DNA of 64,000 bases from Tritrichomonas musculus (GCA_039105265.1 JAPFFF010000034.1:186001-250000); one strand, 5' to 3'. Positions 11,206 to 23,600 are shown, numbered from the stretch's first letter. The notes: a model not told the origin generated them from the sequence alone. Program-made: numbers and translations.

Positions 11206-13827
11206 TTAACCTTCATTAATTTCTTCTTTCATTGTTGGATCGAATATCAGTTCACCATTTTTATTGAAAAGGAAACCTTCAACTAATACAAAATGTAGAT
11301 TACCTGGGCTAATTGTGATCGCTTCTAAATCGTTGCAACCTTTAAAAGCTCCACGGCCAATCAAAGCAACTTTTTCAGGGATTGTTATTGATGACAATAA
11401 TCTGCAATGAGCAAAAGCAAAATCACCAATTGATGTAACATTTTCTGAGAGAGTCACTGATCGCAATGATATGCACCACGAAAAAGAAGAATCACCAACC
11501 GATGTAACGCTGTTTGGAAGTGTTATTGATGTCAATGATTCGCATTCATAAAATGCAGAATCACCAATTGATGTAACACTATTTGGTAGTGTTATTGATG
11601 TCAATGATTCGCATTCATAAAATGCAGAATCACCAATTGATGTAACACCATTTGGTAGTGTTATTGATGTCAATGAATTGCATTCAGAAAAAGCATGTTT
11701 GCCAATTGATGTAACACTATTTGAGAGATTTATCGATGACAATGCTTTGCAACCAGAAAAAGCATAATCGCCAATAGATTTGACAAAGTAAGGAACAATA
11801 AATGATGCTTCTTTTTTGCCTGTTGGATAGAGTACCAGTTCGCTTCCATCTTTATTGAAAAGGATGCCGTCAACTGATTTAAAATGTGGATTCTCTGAGC
11901 TGACTGTGATCTCCTCTAATTTGTCACATCCTCTAAAAGCACCATCACCAATTGATGCGAAATTTTCTGGGAGAGTTATTGATGATAATGATCTGCATTG
12001 GCTAAAAGCAGATTTGCCAATTGATGAAACACTTTTTGGGAGAGTTATTGATTTCAATAAGTAGCATCTTGAGAAAGCATAATCACGGATTGATGTAACA
12101 CCATTTGGGAGAGTTATTGATGATAATGAAACGCAAGCATAAAAAGCACCATCGCCAATTGATGAAACACTATTTGGGAGAGTAATCGATGACAATGATT
12201 TGCAATCATAAAAGGCAGAATCACCAATAGATGTAACACCATTTGGGAGAGTTATTGAACGCAATGATTTGCAATAATAAAAAGAAGAATTTCCAATAGA
12301 TTTGACAAAGTCTGGAACAACATATGATGTTTCTTTTTTGCCTGTTGGATAGAGTACCAGCTCGCTTCTATCTTTATTGAAAAGGACACCGTCAACTGAT
12401 TTAAAATGTGGATTCGCAGAGCTAACTGTGATCGCTTCTAATTTGCCACACATACTAAAAGCACCATCGCCAATTGATGCAAAATTTTCTGGGAGAGTTA
12501 TTGATGACAATGATTCACAATACATAAAAGCTGATTTACCAATTGATGTAACACTATTCGGGAGAGCTATTGACAGCAATGATCTACAAAACAAAAAAGC
12601 AGATTCACCAATAGATGTAACACCATTTGGAAGTGCTATTGATTTTAAGAAGTCGCAATCTTCAAAAACAGATTTTCCAATTGATGTAATACTGCTTGGG
12701 AGAGCTACTGACGACAATGATGTGCACCACTCAAAAGCAGAATCACCAATTGATGTGACACTATTTGGGAGAGATATTGATGACAACAATCTGCACCAAG
12801 AAAAGGCAGAATCACCAATTGTTGTAACACCATTTGAGAAAGAGATAAAACGTAATGAACTGCATTGCGAAAAAGTAGATTTGCCAATTGATTTAACACC
12901 TTTTGGAAAAGTTATCGATGACAATGAAAAACAATACTCAAAAGCAGAATCACCAATTGATGCAACACTATTAGAGAAAGTGATTAATGCCAATGACCTG
13001 CACCAACAAAAAGCTGATTTGCCAATGGAAGTAACACCTTCTTGGAGCGTCAATCTTCCCAATGCGTCACAAAAGTAAAAAGAAAAATCACCAATAGATT
13101 TGACTGAATCTGGAACAACATATGATGCTCCTTTTTTGCCTGACGGGTAGCATATCAGTTCGCTTCCATCTTTATTGAAAAGGACACCGTCAATGGATTT
13201 AAAATGTTGATTCCATGAGCTGACTGTGATCGCTTCTAATTTTCTGCATTCTCTAAAAGCGCAATAGCCAATCGTTTCAACATTTACCGGGAGAGATATC
13301 GATGTCAATGTAGTGCAATACCTAAAAGCAGAATCACCAATTGTCGTAATACTATTTGGGAGAATTAATGATGATGATATTTTGCTACATGAAAAAGAAA
13401 AATTGCCGATACTGAGAATTGAACACGGGAGTTGAAGTTCTTTCGTAATTTGCGTTAGATAAAAGGCATAGCTGCCTATTTCTGTTAATTTCGATTTAGG
13501 GGGAAATTTTATTTCATTGATCCGGCATTCAAAAAATGATGCATTCCCAATTGATGTAATTTCTTCTGAGAGAGTAAGTGTGCCGATAAAACAATCACTA
13601 AAAAGTTCAGATGGAATTTTGGTAACTTGAATCTTTGATCCTGGATCACGTTCAAATGTTACATCAAATAATTCGTGAATATTACAGAAATGATCCTTGT
13701 TAATTGTGCTTGGTGTTAATTGAAGTTTATCGTTTGGTAATGACCTAATTGAATCGATAAATTTACATTTGGTGAAATCAGGTGTACTTGAAATACACTT
13801 TATAAAGATAAAAATACAAAATAGCAT
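11206..13827 (-). CDS. BspA-like leucine-rich repeat secreted protein, copy 2
   Basis: The gene is intact and codes for 873 residues with the same design as 3946-6489: a signal peptide, about 23-residue BspA-type LRRs and three NPHFKS-type spacer blocks. The first about 480 residues differ from copy 1 at only a few positions. The C-terminal block has a different number and order of repeats, and the last residues differ (ending EEINEG instead of the shorter tail of copy 1). This fits tandem duplication followed by unequal exchange or gene conversion inside the repeats. The flanking 5' region is duplicated too. The protein is probably extracellular and an adhesion or interaction surface; that role is inferred from the family. 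Confidence 0.93.
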   Translation of the reverse strand: MLFCIFIFIKCISSTPDFTKCKFIDSIRSLPNDKLQLTPSTINKDHFCNIHELFDVTFERDPGSKIQVTKIPSELFSDCFIGTLTLSEEITSIGNASFFECRINEIKFPPKSKLTEIGSYAFYLTQITKELQLPCSILSIGNFSFSCSKISSSLILPNSITTIGDSAFRYCTTLTSISLPVNVETIGYCAFRECRKLEAITVSSWNQHFKSIDGVLFNKDGSELICYPSGKKGASYVVPDSVKSIGDFSFYFCDALGRLTLQEGVTSIGKSAFCWCRSLALITFSNSVASIGDSAFEYCFSLSSITFPKGVKSIGKSTFSQCSSLRFISFSNGVTTIGDSAFSWCRLLSSISLPNSVTSIGDSAFEWCTSLSSVALPSSITSIGKSVFEDCDFLKSIALPNGVTSIGESAFLFCRSLLSIALPNSVTSIGKSAFMYCESLSSITLPENFASIGDGAFSMCGKLEAITVSSANPHFKSVDGVLFNKDRSELVLYPTGKKETSYVVPDFVKSIGNSSFYYCKSLRSITLPNGVTSIGDSAFYDCKSLSSITLPNSVSSIGDGAFYACVSLSSITLPNGVTSIRDYAFSRCYLLKSITLPKSVSSIGKSAFSQCRSLSSITLPENFASIGDGAFRGCDKLEEITVSSENPHFKSVDGILFNKDGSELVLYPTGKKEASFIVPYFVKSIGDYAFSGCKALSSINLSNSVTSIGKHAFSECNSLTSITLPNGVTSIGDSAFYECESLTSITLPNSVTSIGDSAFYECESLTSITLPNSVTSVGDSSFSWCISLRSVTLSENVTSIGDFAFAHCRLLSSITIPEKVALIGRGAFKGCNDLEAITISPGNLHFVLVEGFLFNKNGELIFDPTMKEEINEG

Positions 13828-14535
13828 GTGGTGTGTAACAAATGCGAATAAATAATTGATTATTTAAAAAATTGAGAGAATTTTTTTAAATTTTTTAAAA
13901 GAATATTCATTCAATTATTCATACAATGATTGTGAAGTATTTGAAAAATTCTTTTTGATATTATCAAATTAGAAATAATTCTCAGAAATTTTATTCATAT
14001 TTCAAAAAAAAAAAAAAAATTCTCACCGGAATTCTAATCTCATAAATCAGAAAGAAAAATCTAGAAAACATTTGATTCTGGTTTAAAAAAACAATGAACA
14101 TAAATAGTCTTATGAATGTTCAATCATAGTTTTGCAAACTTTTTTAATCTTCAAAAGCAAAATCTTTTTATAAAAATATTAAATGCTCATTTAACAAACA
14201 ATTTTAAAATGAAGTAATATAATTTAAAATATTATAAATTATATTAGATATTGGCTTTATGCAATTCACGGAGATAAGATAGAAAAGTTGAAATATATGT
14301 TTAAAAAAAGAAAATTAGATATTTAAAATATGAAATTCTTAATTATATAAATTTATTGAAAAATGTTAACTATATTTATTAACAAATCAGAACAATTTCT
14401 ACTTAATCGGGCGAAAATCATGATAGAATCAACAAATTGATTATTTTTAAATAATTGAATGCATAATAATCGTTTATTTTTTAAAAACATTTTCAAAGAA
14501 AATCAACGGTACAAGTTTCCTAAGGCTGCATACGT
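13828..14535. repeat. Duplicated upstream region of BspA copy 2
   Basis: This is the counterpart of 6490-7178. Beyond GGCTGCAT at about 14530 the sequences differ, which marks one edge of the duplicated block. It contains no ORF. Confidence 0.83.
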
Positions 14536-15868
14536 CATTTGGCGAATCAGCTTTTTTTTTTTTTTTTTTTGAAAAAAAAAAAAAAAAAAAATTCTCAGAG
14601 GTATTCAAGTAGAGAAATTGACGAAATATTGTAATTTTGATCATAATTTCTTTATTTTTATTTTGATACTAAGAAGTAACTTTAATGTATAAGAATTTTA
14701 CACTCCTATTTTTGGGATATTTCTATTTTAATTTTTCTGAATAAAAATGGTTTGATAATTGAGATGCAATATAATTTTTTTATATAATAATTGATGAAAT
14801 ATAAATATATATTTAATTTTGTTTTATTTTCTATTATAGAATATATATTAAAATAACATATTAATACTTATATGTTTAAAAAACATTTATTTTCTAAAGA
14901 TACACATATTTATAATTTATTTTATCATATATAAATTTTTAACTTTTTCAGTTATTATATTTTTTATTGAAATAATAAATATTTTTTATCCTAGTAGTAT
15001 TTTTATTAAAACATTAATTTATTTTAATTATATAATATATATTAATATTTATATATAATTTGCATTTTATATTTAAGTTATACAAAATATATTAAATAGA
15101 AAAATAAACAAAAAAAAAATGAAAAATTCAATTAAACGATGATTTTCAATTGAATTTCTAAAAATATTTTTAGAAATATATATAAGTGACTTGTTCAACG
15201 TTCACTTTTTAATTGAATTTTTTTCAATGCTGATTAAAAACATTTCAGATTAATTTATTAATTTTTTTTTCAACATATATATATGATGAATAGATTCATA
15301 TTGCATGGGTATTGAAAATATTGAAAATGATCATAAAATATTTTTCAAAAAACGATCATTTTCAATTCAAAAAAATTATCATTTTTCCCTTGTTTTTTTT
15401 TCCATTTTTCCCCAATTTTCTAAAGAAAATTACATTTCCCTATTTAGATTTGTTTGCGAATTAAATAATTATTATGTGTGTATATATATGTAATGAAATT
15501 ATATATAATAAATTATAATCTATAATTAATATTTATATATAAAAATAATATAAAATTTGCATGATTATATATACATGTATCGAAATATATAAATATGTAT
15601 GATATATATAAATATGAATAGATATATATTAATATGTATGATATATATAAATATGTATGATATATTTAAATATGCACAGATATATATAAATATGCATAGA
15701 TATATGATAATATGTATTGATATATATAAATAAAAAATAATTAAAAATATATCAATATTTTTGGCATGATACTCAATATTGTTGGTTTTCCTATTTGAAA
15801 ACTGTATTAATGTTGTAGTAATTCTATTAGATTACTTTTTTGTATTTTTGAAAATAAATAAAATAATA
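14536..15868. other. Intergenic, AT-rich, with simple repeats
   Basis: No supported gene is present. The region opens with a T-run followed by an A-run (about 14552-14591) that would fold into a hairpin. At about 15570-15735 there is a degenerate tandem array of units resembling ATATGTATGATATATATAA. The 62-codon frame at 15305 has no recognisable features. Confidence 0.6.
15570..15735. repeat. AT-rich tandem minisatellite
   Basis: About seven or eight imperfect copies of a roughly 20-base unit containing ATATATAAATATG alternate with GTATGATATA variants. It lies just left of the pogo-type element. Confidence 0.7.
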
Positions 15869-15940
15869 CTCCACTCTCCCTACAATTCAGCCATTTTTTA
15901 ATTTTAACATGGTTAACAATATTTTTTTTTAACTAGTTAA

Positions 15941-15976
<36 letters not shown>

Positions 15977-16096
15977 ATTATTATTATTTTAATAATTTAT
16001 GATAAAAATGAAAAATAATAAAAAATAATTTTATATTCCAAATAAATAAATATATCAATAATGAGAAATTAAAAAATAGAAATGCTATTGCTTTTG

Positions 16097-16102
16097 TCAC
16101 TT
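16097..16102 (+). promoter_or_regulatory. Initiator-like TCACTT
   Basis: The motif TCACTT lies 18 bases before the transposase ATG and fits the trichomonad initiator consensus TCA(Y)(T/A). This is inferred from motif and distance only. Confidence 0.45.
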
Positions 16103-16116
16103 TTTTCAAAAGAAAA

Positions 16117-17322
16117 ATGAAAAGCAAAAAAACCAAAAGTCGGTTTCCACATCCATACATAAAATATTGGAAGGATCCTGATCTATGTATGACAGTCAAA
16201 CAGAAGTACTTGGAACATAAAAACAGTTTAAATGAAGATTGTCATTTCGTTTCACGAATTGCAGCATTACATGGAATAAATAGAAAAACTCTGAGAGGAT
16301 GGATGAAAAAATGGGATGAAGATAAATCATGGAACCCTTTTTATACGAAAAACCATGGATCCTTCCACCGAATATTCAATGACCAACAAGAAGATAACAT
16401 AATGGAATATATAGACGCAAATTACATTTCAGAAGGTAATTATTTTAGTGACAGTCAATTTCAAACCGTCGTTTTTGATGCTTTCAATTTGATTCACGAA
16501 GATGATCTTGAAATTCCGAATTTCAATTGCAGCGCTCATTTTATTCATGATTTTAAAACAAGACATAATGTTTCTTCAAAAATGGCACATTTTAAACAAA
16601 GATCTAAAAACAATCCAAAAAGTGATAATACATATGTTATAGATGAATTCAAAGCAACAATTCAATCAGTGATAGAAAACGCACGCTTAAAAGGCGAACC
16701 TGTGGTAAACGGTGACGAAACCGGATTTCAAATTCTACCAAATTGTGTAAAAACTTGGGCGTACAAGAATTCAAGCAACGTATCAATTAATGTTTTAGAC
16801 TCCACCAAGGAGAGAATTTCGGTTATGGCAAGCATTACAAGCACGAATTGCAAATTACCTTTGTTTATTATTGCAGGTGCAAATTCTGAAGAGGAAAAAG
16901 ATGAATTATTAGGTCAATTAATTGAGCCAAATATTTCAACCTTCTCTAAAAAGTCATACATGACAACAGAAAATTTTATAGAATATTTAAATTTTATTAG
17001 AAAACAATTTAACTCAGAAATTCCAATTCACTTAATTGTTGATTCATATGCTTCTCACAAAAGTCTCAAATCAATCATGGTTGCTAAACAATTAAATATT
17101 AATTTATATTTTATTCCAAGCGGTTTAACAGACATTTTACAGCCTTTAGACTTGTCCATTTTCGCACCTTTGAAATCTAAGGTTAATTCTAAAATATCAA
17201 ATTATCTTTTTGGAAATCAAGAAAAAGAAGTAGGAATGAAAAGAACAGTAACATTTGTTCAAAAAGCTTTTGAAGAATTATCTATAGATAACCTCGTATA
17301 TGCATGGTCGCAATATTATTAA
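16117..17322 (+). CDS. Pogo-type DDE transposase
   Basis: The gene is intact and codes for 401 residues. A helix-turn-helix segment (VSRIAALHGINRKTLRGWMK, about residues 45-65) is followed by a CENP-B/Tc5-like DNA-binding region and a DDE_1 catalytic core. The catalytic aspartates are D200 in NGDETGF, D309 in IVDSYASH and D345 in QPLDLSIF, with 35 residues between the last two (DD35D). The enzyme cuts and rejoins the transposon ends at TA sites. It lies centrally between matching terminal repeats. No frameshift or stop disrupts it, unlike most coding sequence in the right third of the window. The C-terminus is short, ending soon after the core. Confidence 0.92.
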   Translation: MKSKKTKSRFPHPYIKYWKDPDLCMTVKQKYLEHKNSLNEDCHFVSRIAALHGINRKTLRGWMKKWDEDKSWNPFYTKNHGSFHRIFNDQQEDNIMEYIDANYISEGNYFSDSQFQTVVFDAFNLIHEDDLEIPNFNCSAHFIHDFKTRHNVSSKMAHFKQRSKNNPKSDNTYVIDEFKATIQSVIENARLKGEPVVNGDETGFQILPNCVKTWAYKNSSNVSINVLDSTKERISVMASITSTNCKLPLFIIAGANSEEEKDELLGQLIEPNISTFSKKSYMTTENFIEYLNFIRKQFNSEIPIHLIVDSYASHKSLKSIMVAKQLNINLYFIPSGLTDILQPLDLSIFAPLKSKVNSKISNYLFGNQEKEVGMKRTVTFVQKAFEELSIDNLVYAWSQYY

Positions 17323-17450
17323 TTTATATCATTCACAAGTTTTTTTGTTTTTTTACTCTTTACGGAAAATTTTTAAAAAACTAGAGGTTTCAGTTGTTTT
17401 TTATTACAAAAGAAAGTTTTAATTTCGATTTTTTTTCCAAAAAAATAAAG

Positions 17451-17775
17451 TTTCTTTTCAATCCAATTGAATTTTTATTCAATGGACGTTGCTTTGAAAT
17501 ATAGATTTACTCTTTATATTTCAAACAAAACAAAATTTTTTGTAATGATTTTTCTCACAAAAGAAAAGATTTCTTTTCAATCCAATTGAATTTTTATTCA
17601 ATGGACGTTGCTTTGAAATATAGATTTACTCTTCATATTTCAAACAAAACAAAATCTTTTGTAATGATTTTTCTCACAAAAGAAAAGATTTCTTTTCAAT
17701 CCAATTGAATTTTTACTCAATGGACGTTGCTTTGAAATATAGATTTACTCTTCATATTTCAAACAAAATCAAAAT
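17451..17775 (+). repeat. Three 119-bp tandem repeats inside the transposon
   Basis: The unit begins TTTCTTTTCAATCCAATTGA and recurs at 17451, 17570 and 17689 with few differences. It lies between the transposase stop and the right end of the element. Its function is unknown; it could bind transposase or arise by slippage. Confidence 0.85.
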
Positions 17776-18750
17776 TTAATTTCAATGCAATTCGATCGTC
17801 TTTTTTGGGAAATCTCGATTTGTTTCTAATTCAAAATATACCAGATCTAAAAAATATTGGAAACAAATCTCTCATTTATACTTAACATGAAACTACCTTA
17901 AGATAATTGCTATGTTCTTTAGTTTACCTGAATTTTTCCAAATAAGATGATATTTTATACAAATTTTTTTGAACTTGCCTATTTCGCCTCTTTATTTGTT
18001 ATTATGATCAATCATATATTTCCAATCAGTAATTTTTTTCCTAAAAAAAACAGCAAGCATTAAGATATGATCAAATAATTTTGAATGGACTACAAGTTCA
18101 ACCAATTCTAAGTATAAATATTAAAAGTAATGATATATAAAAGTAATAATTTGTATGAATTATCCTACAATCTTTTAAACTTTATCAGAATATTAAAATA
18201 ATAATTTTTTTACCTTCTTATTTTTTACTTATATTTAAAATATAATATTAATAATAAATATAAATATTATATATTTGGTTTAAATTTATTATTGTTAGAT
18301 ATTCATTGAAATATTCAAAAAATACTTTAACTTTCATTTTTACTATCAAATTTTCTTCTCAATTTAATTCAAAATTGAATATAAAAAATAACGAGAAAAA
18401 ACGTATTTAAAATAACGAGAAATGGCTGAATTGTAGGGAGAGTGGAGTATTTTGATAAAATAGTCTCTTGTTCAAAAAATGATTTTTTTTTTGAAATTCC
18501 TTTATACAAAATAAGTAATAAATTAAGTAATTTAATTGAAGCTTTTGAGATATTGCTTTATACTTGGAAAAATCTATTAAATGATATAATTTTAACCCAA
18601 TTGAAAATTTATTTTATTTGTCTCAAATTCATATAAAAGTTATAGAATTATAGGGCAATTGATCATATTTTTCTATTTATTAATCAATGGATTAGATTGT
18701 TTACTATATTTCAAAAATATGTTTTCAATATTTATAAATATATATATATA

Positions 18751-20142
18751 CCCCCAACTCGCTACAATTGGCCATTTTTTTGTACGTTTTTTTTTCGTTA
18801 TTTTTTTGAATGAAATTGAGAGGAAAAATTGAATGAAAAAAACGTACGAAAAACAAAAATCGATTATAAATGCTGAAGAAAAAGATATTTCAAAAAATAA
18901 ATATACCTTTTATTAACTACATGTGAAGATGTTTAAATGATAAAAAAATGAAGGAAAAAAAAAGAGGTAAAAATTTAATAATTTTAATATTTTGATAAAA
19001 GGAAAGAGTTACGTAAATTTCTAATATTGCTTAATATTGTACGAGCTGAGTACTTATATTTTTTACATTTACTTAAATGTGGACCTAAAAAATTTCCTGA
19101 TCTTCTGAAAATAAATTGCAAATATCTTATTCAACCTTGAATCTTTTAAAAATCGTTATGCGAAAATAAAAATAAGTTTTAAAGGTGATCATAACTGCTG
19201 AAGCAGAAATTGAAAATTTTGATTTTTCTTCCAAAATATCATATTATTTGTAAATTTTGAAGAGAAGCAAAAGACATGCTAGCTTAATTTTGGCACAATA
19301 TGTATTGGAATATAAAGTGTAATTAAAAAAGCAAATAAAATTTAGACGTCTCTTTTAAGAATATTAGGTTGGAAGATAAGAGTAATTGTTTTTGGTAAAT
19401 ATAAGGTAAAATAGTAAAAACGTCATTAATATCATCAATTTCTTAGTAAAATTGCTGAATAAAATCGAAAAATTTGAAAGATTTGTTTTTGAATTTTTTT
19501 TTTGATATTAGCTCTTGAAAAATAAGCAAAAACAAAAGAATGGTTAAACAACAAATAAAAAAAAGAAAATCAACTGAGGAAAAAAGCAATTTATATATAT
19601 AAAACTAAGTAAATCAAGCATTTTCTAAAATTGAGAGAAAAAAGCATGAAACTAAGTAGAAAGTATAATAACAAAAGAGATGCATGAAGTATTTGTGGAA
19701 AAAATGTATTTTTTGTAAAATTGAAGACTCGGCAGTAAAACATAATTTGGAAAATAAGAAAAAAACATGTTGAAAAGGTTCAAATGAAACATCAAATGAA
19801 GTTACATCGATTTGTTAATCAGTAAACGTGAAAAAAGGGTCGTATCAGGTAAATTGCGATGAAAATTTGTTTTCCTTTTTATAATTTAATGACCTTCTTG
19901 TCACTTTTTCATTATTTTATCGTCAAAATTTTATGAAAAACTTTGATTTAATTATTAAATATCTTTTGATTTTAGTAAATATTTTTAAAATAATTCATTT
20001 ATCTGATTTCATTTTAAAGAAACTATTTGTGGTTATGTTTAAAAAAAAATTGTTAACTATGTAAAAATCTTTTTTTTCGGTTAACGAAAATAATGTTAAC
20101 ATATAACGTACAAAAAAATGGCCAATTGTAGCGAGTTGGGGG
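18751..20142. mobile_element. Non-autonomous pogo-like element (1392 bp)
   Basis: The ends are 38-base perfect inverted repeats beginning CCCCCAACTCGCTACAATTG, flanked by TA on both sides (18749-18750, 20143-20144). The interior has no transposase ORF. Its ends resemble those of the neighbouring autonomous element: both carry a CTACAATT(C/G)(A/G)(G/C)CCATTTTTT-type core after a C-rich tip. I infer a deletion derivative or MITE of a related family that may be mobilised in trans. Confidence 0.85.
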
Positions 20143-20174
20143 TATTTATATATTAAAGGTTTTCAAAGAATTGT

Positions 20175-20650
20175 TTTTAAATGTAATTTTACTGCATTAT
20201 CTTTAGTAAAATAGATTGTATTATATAAACTCAATTATTTTGAGTATTTTGTTTTATAAAATTTATTTATATATCTTTTTTAAAAAACTTCAGAAATTTG
20301 ATAAGGATGGACATTTGGAAATTTGGAAATTTCAATTGAGTTAGAAAATGGTTGCTTTCAATTTTTTTACTCATTTATAAACCATTCAAAAATAATAAAA
20401 AAGAATTAATTTTAAAAATATCTCTTTTTTTACCAAAATATATTATCAAATGGTTTTTAAGAGGAAATATTATATTTACTATTCAACCTCTTTTTCTGAA
20501 TAATAACTATATATATTTTTAAGTTACATTGAAAATTCCAAAAATGTATGAAAGATGAATATATTCGAAATACAATTTTTGCAAACGTTCTCATTTTTCA
20601 GAAGACAAAGAAAAGTATTGAAAAATTTTAAATACATTTTTGTATTTTGA
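20175..20650 (+). repeat. Duplicated upstream segment, copy 2
   Basis: This is nearly identical to 1-475. It is the 5' flank of the Cys-rich surface protein gene and ends just before its ATG. It contains a TCATTTTTC initiator-like motif at 20591, about 60 bases before the ATG. Confidence 0.85.
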
Positions 20651-20653
20651 TAA

Positions 20654-23600
20654 ATGTTCATTATCCCTCTCTTTATATTGGTTTTAAAAGCCAACTCAGA
20701 GGAAATCGAAATTACAGATTCCTGTAAAGACGGATCGAATTGTCTCAAATGTCATGCAAGTGATACAAGTTTTTGCACAGAATGTAATAAAGGTCATGGA
20801 TTAGAGATTGTAGATGGGACATCAAATGGGAAGTGTATTCCTTGTTCAGCCAACAATTGTACAGAATGCCCTGAAAACAATGCAATATGTACAAAATGTA
20901 CCGAAGGATATGGCCTAAAGATTGTAGATGGTAAACCAAATGGTGAATGTGCCTCTTGCTCAGAAAATAATTGCGCAGAATGTCCCCAAGATAATACAAT
21001 ATGTACAAAATGTTCTGGAGGATATGGCCTGGAGATTGTAGATGGAAAATCAAATGGAAAATGTCTTTCCTGTTCAGTAAGTAATTGTGAAGAATGTCCC
21101 GAAAATAATGCAATATGTACAAAATGTTCTGGAGGATATGGCCTGGAGATTGTAGATGGAAAATCAAATGGAAAATGCGTTTCCTGTTCAGTAAGCAATT
21201 GCGCAGAATGTCCTGAAGACAATACAATATGTACGAAATGTTCAAAAGGATATGGTCTTAATACCAATGAAAATGACGAAACAACAAATGAATGCGTCAC
21301 ATGCTCTGGAGATTGTGATGAATGCCCCGAAAATCATTTAATGTGCACAAAATGTAAGGAAGGATATGGATTGAAAATTGAAGATGGAAAATCAACCAAT
21401 ACATGCATGAAATGCGACGATAATTGCTTAGAATGCTACAATGATTCTTCCTTTTGTACCAAATGCGCAGATGGCACAGGTCCAGAAAAAGATTCTAATA
21501 ATAATAATCAATTAACAGGAAGATGCCTCGCATGTTACCAAAGTTCGACTGAAGGATGCACAGAATGTCCTGATGATTATAAAAAGTGTACAGCGTGTCC
21601 ATTAAACTGGGGAGTAGGACGAGATGATAATGGACTTCCAAATGGTCAATGCGAAAGTTGTAAAGATAGCAACTGTATCAACTGTTCAAGAGACTCACAT
21701 ATTTGTAACCAGTGCTCAAATGGCTATGGTCCAATTACAATCAATGAAAAAGAAGTTCAATGTACAAATTGTGACGGAAATTGCTCAGAATGCAGAGATA
21801 ATTACCAAGTTTGTACCGCCTGTCCTGATCATTTTGGTCTCAAAGATGGAAAGTGCATACCTTGCCCACCAAATTGTAAAAGATGCCAAGAAGATGCCAC
21901 AAAATGTGATTTCGGTGAATGCAATGATGGCTATGGTCCCGTTTTAGACTCAAAAGGTCAATATTTAGGCCAATGTGGAAAATGTACCGAAAATTGCCAA
22001 AGCTGCAATGATGATAATAGCAAATGCACTCCTGGAAGCTGCATTGATGGATATGGTACCGTTTATGAGAAAGATGTTGACACATGAAAATGTGGGAAAT
22101 GCCCAGAAAATTGCGAAAAATGCTACTCAAACAGTTCAAAATGTCAAACTTATGGATGCGAAGAAGGTTACGGAAACGTTTGGAACGATCAAGGTGAAAA
22201 CACGGGTCAATGTAAGAAATGCCCAGCTAATTGTGGAAGCTGCAGCTACAACAGTTCCCAATGTAATAATTGTAATTCTAATTATGGATATATATTAGAT
22301 AGTCAAGGACAAAACACTTATCAATGCGGAATGTGCCCTGATCATTGCTCTTATTGTTCATCAAATCATACTTACTGCCCATTAGGAAGCTGTGAAAGTG
22401 GATACGGCAATGTTCTAGATAAAAATGGAGTTAATACAGGACAATGTTCCGCATGTCCTGAACATTGTGAGTATTGTTCATATGATTCTTCAAATTGTTC
22501 TACTTGCGACTCTTCATCTGGATATGTTCTGGATGAAAATGGCTATAGAACAGGACAATGTAAAAAATGCGCAGAACATTGTACATATCGAGGCTGCCAA
22601 GAAAACGCTTCTTTTTGCACAGCCTGTGGAAGTGGATTCGGTAAAGTTTTAGACGAAGAAGGTCAACCAACTGGTAAATGTGCTAATTGTCCTCTAAATT
22701 GCGATTATTGTTATGATAATGCTTCATTTTGCACTGAATGCTCCTGGAATCGTGGTCCAGTTTTAGATGAAAAAGGCGAAAATACAGGCAAATGTGCCAG
22801 TTGTCCACCATATTGTTCAAGATGTGATTCTGATTCATCAAAATGCGAAGAATGTGACTCAGGTTATCAATTAGTTAGAGATGGAGTTGATGAAGGAAAG
22901 TGTATGTTCAAGGCTTATAGATGCAGTGTTTATTTGAATTATAGCTTTTGCGAAAAATGCTATTCAGGTTATGGTCCAGCTCTTAATAAAAACAATATCA
23001 GTTCTGGTTTATGTGTAAATTGCCCATATGGTTGCGATGATTGCAGTGAAAATGCATCATTTTGTTTATCATGCAAAAAAAACTATGGATTAATTCTAGA
23101 TGAAAATGGCACATCTACAGGAAGATGTGCTCCATGCCCTGAAAATTGTAAATATTGTGGACAAGACGCAAATAACTGTACAATATGCTCTGATAAATAT
23201 GGTCCAGTCATTGGAAGTGATGGATTTCCTACTGGAAGATGTAACCAATGTTATGACCACTGTGAAGATTGTAGCGATGATTTTACATACTGCAATAGAT
23301 GTTCTTGGGGATATGGTCTTCAACTAGCAAATGGAGAAAATATTGGAAAATGTGCTGAATGTCCAGAAAATTGCAGTACATGTGATGATAATTCAGAAAT
23401 TTGTGAAAAATGCACAGGTGGATATGGCCCACTTTATGATGAAAATGGAAAAGATACTGGAAAGTGTAAAAAATGTAATGAAGGTTGTTATTCTTGTAAA
23501 TCGAATGGAACTATTTGTACAGAGTGCTCATATGGAACTTATAGTTTTTATGATGAAAACAATACTTTACACTGCAATTTATGTTCACAAAGCTGTAAAG

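Larger units (their letters stand above)
15869..18447 (+). mobile_element. Autonomous pogo/Tigger-like DNA transposon
   Basis: The ends are 28-base inverted repeats beginning CTCCACTCTCCCTACAATTC (15869-15896 and 18420-18447). TA lies on both outer sides (15867-15868, 18448-18449), as expected of Tc1/mariner/pogo insertion. Inside is an intact DD35D transposase gene (16117-17322), a poly-A tract near 15947 and three 119-bp tandem repeats behind the gene. Matching ends, intact target duplication and intact ORF suggest a recent insertion that may still be active. Confidence 0.9.

Noticed and set aside
15305-15493. 62-codon ORF
   Set aside because: No recognisable features; Phe/Lys/Asn composition typical of random AT-rich frames.
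15570-15735. CRISPR-like array
   Set aside because: Units are degenerate AT-rich repeats without distinct spacers, in a eukaryotic setting.
20745-21300. Minus-strand and shifted-frame ORFs over the Cys-rich gene
   Set aside because: They are shadows of the repetitive Cys-rich coding.
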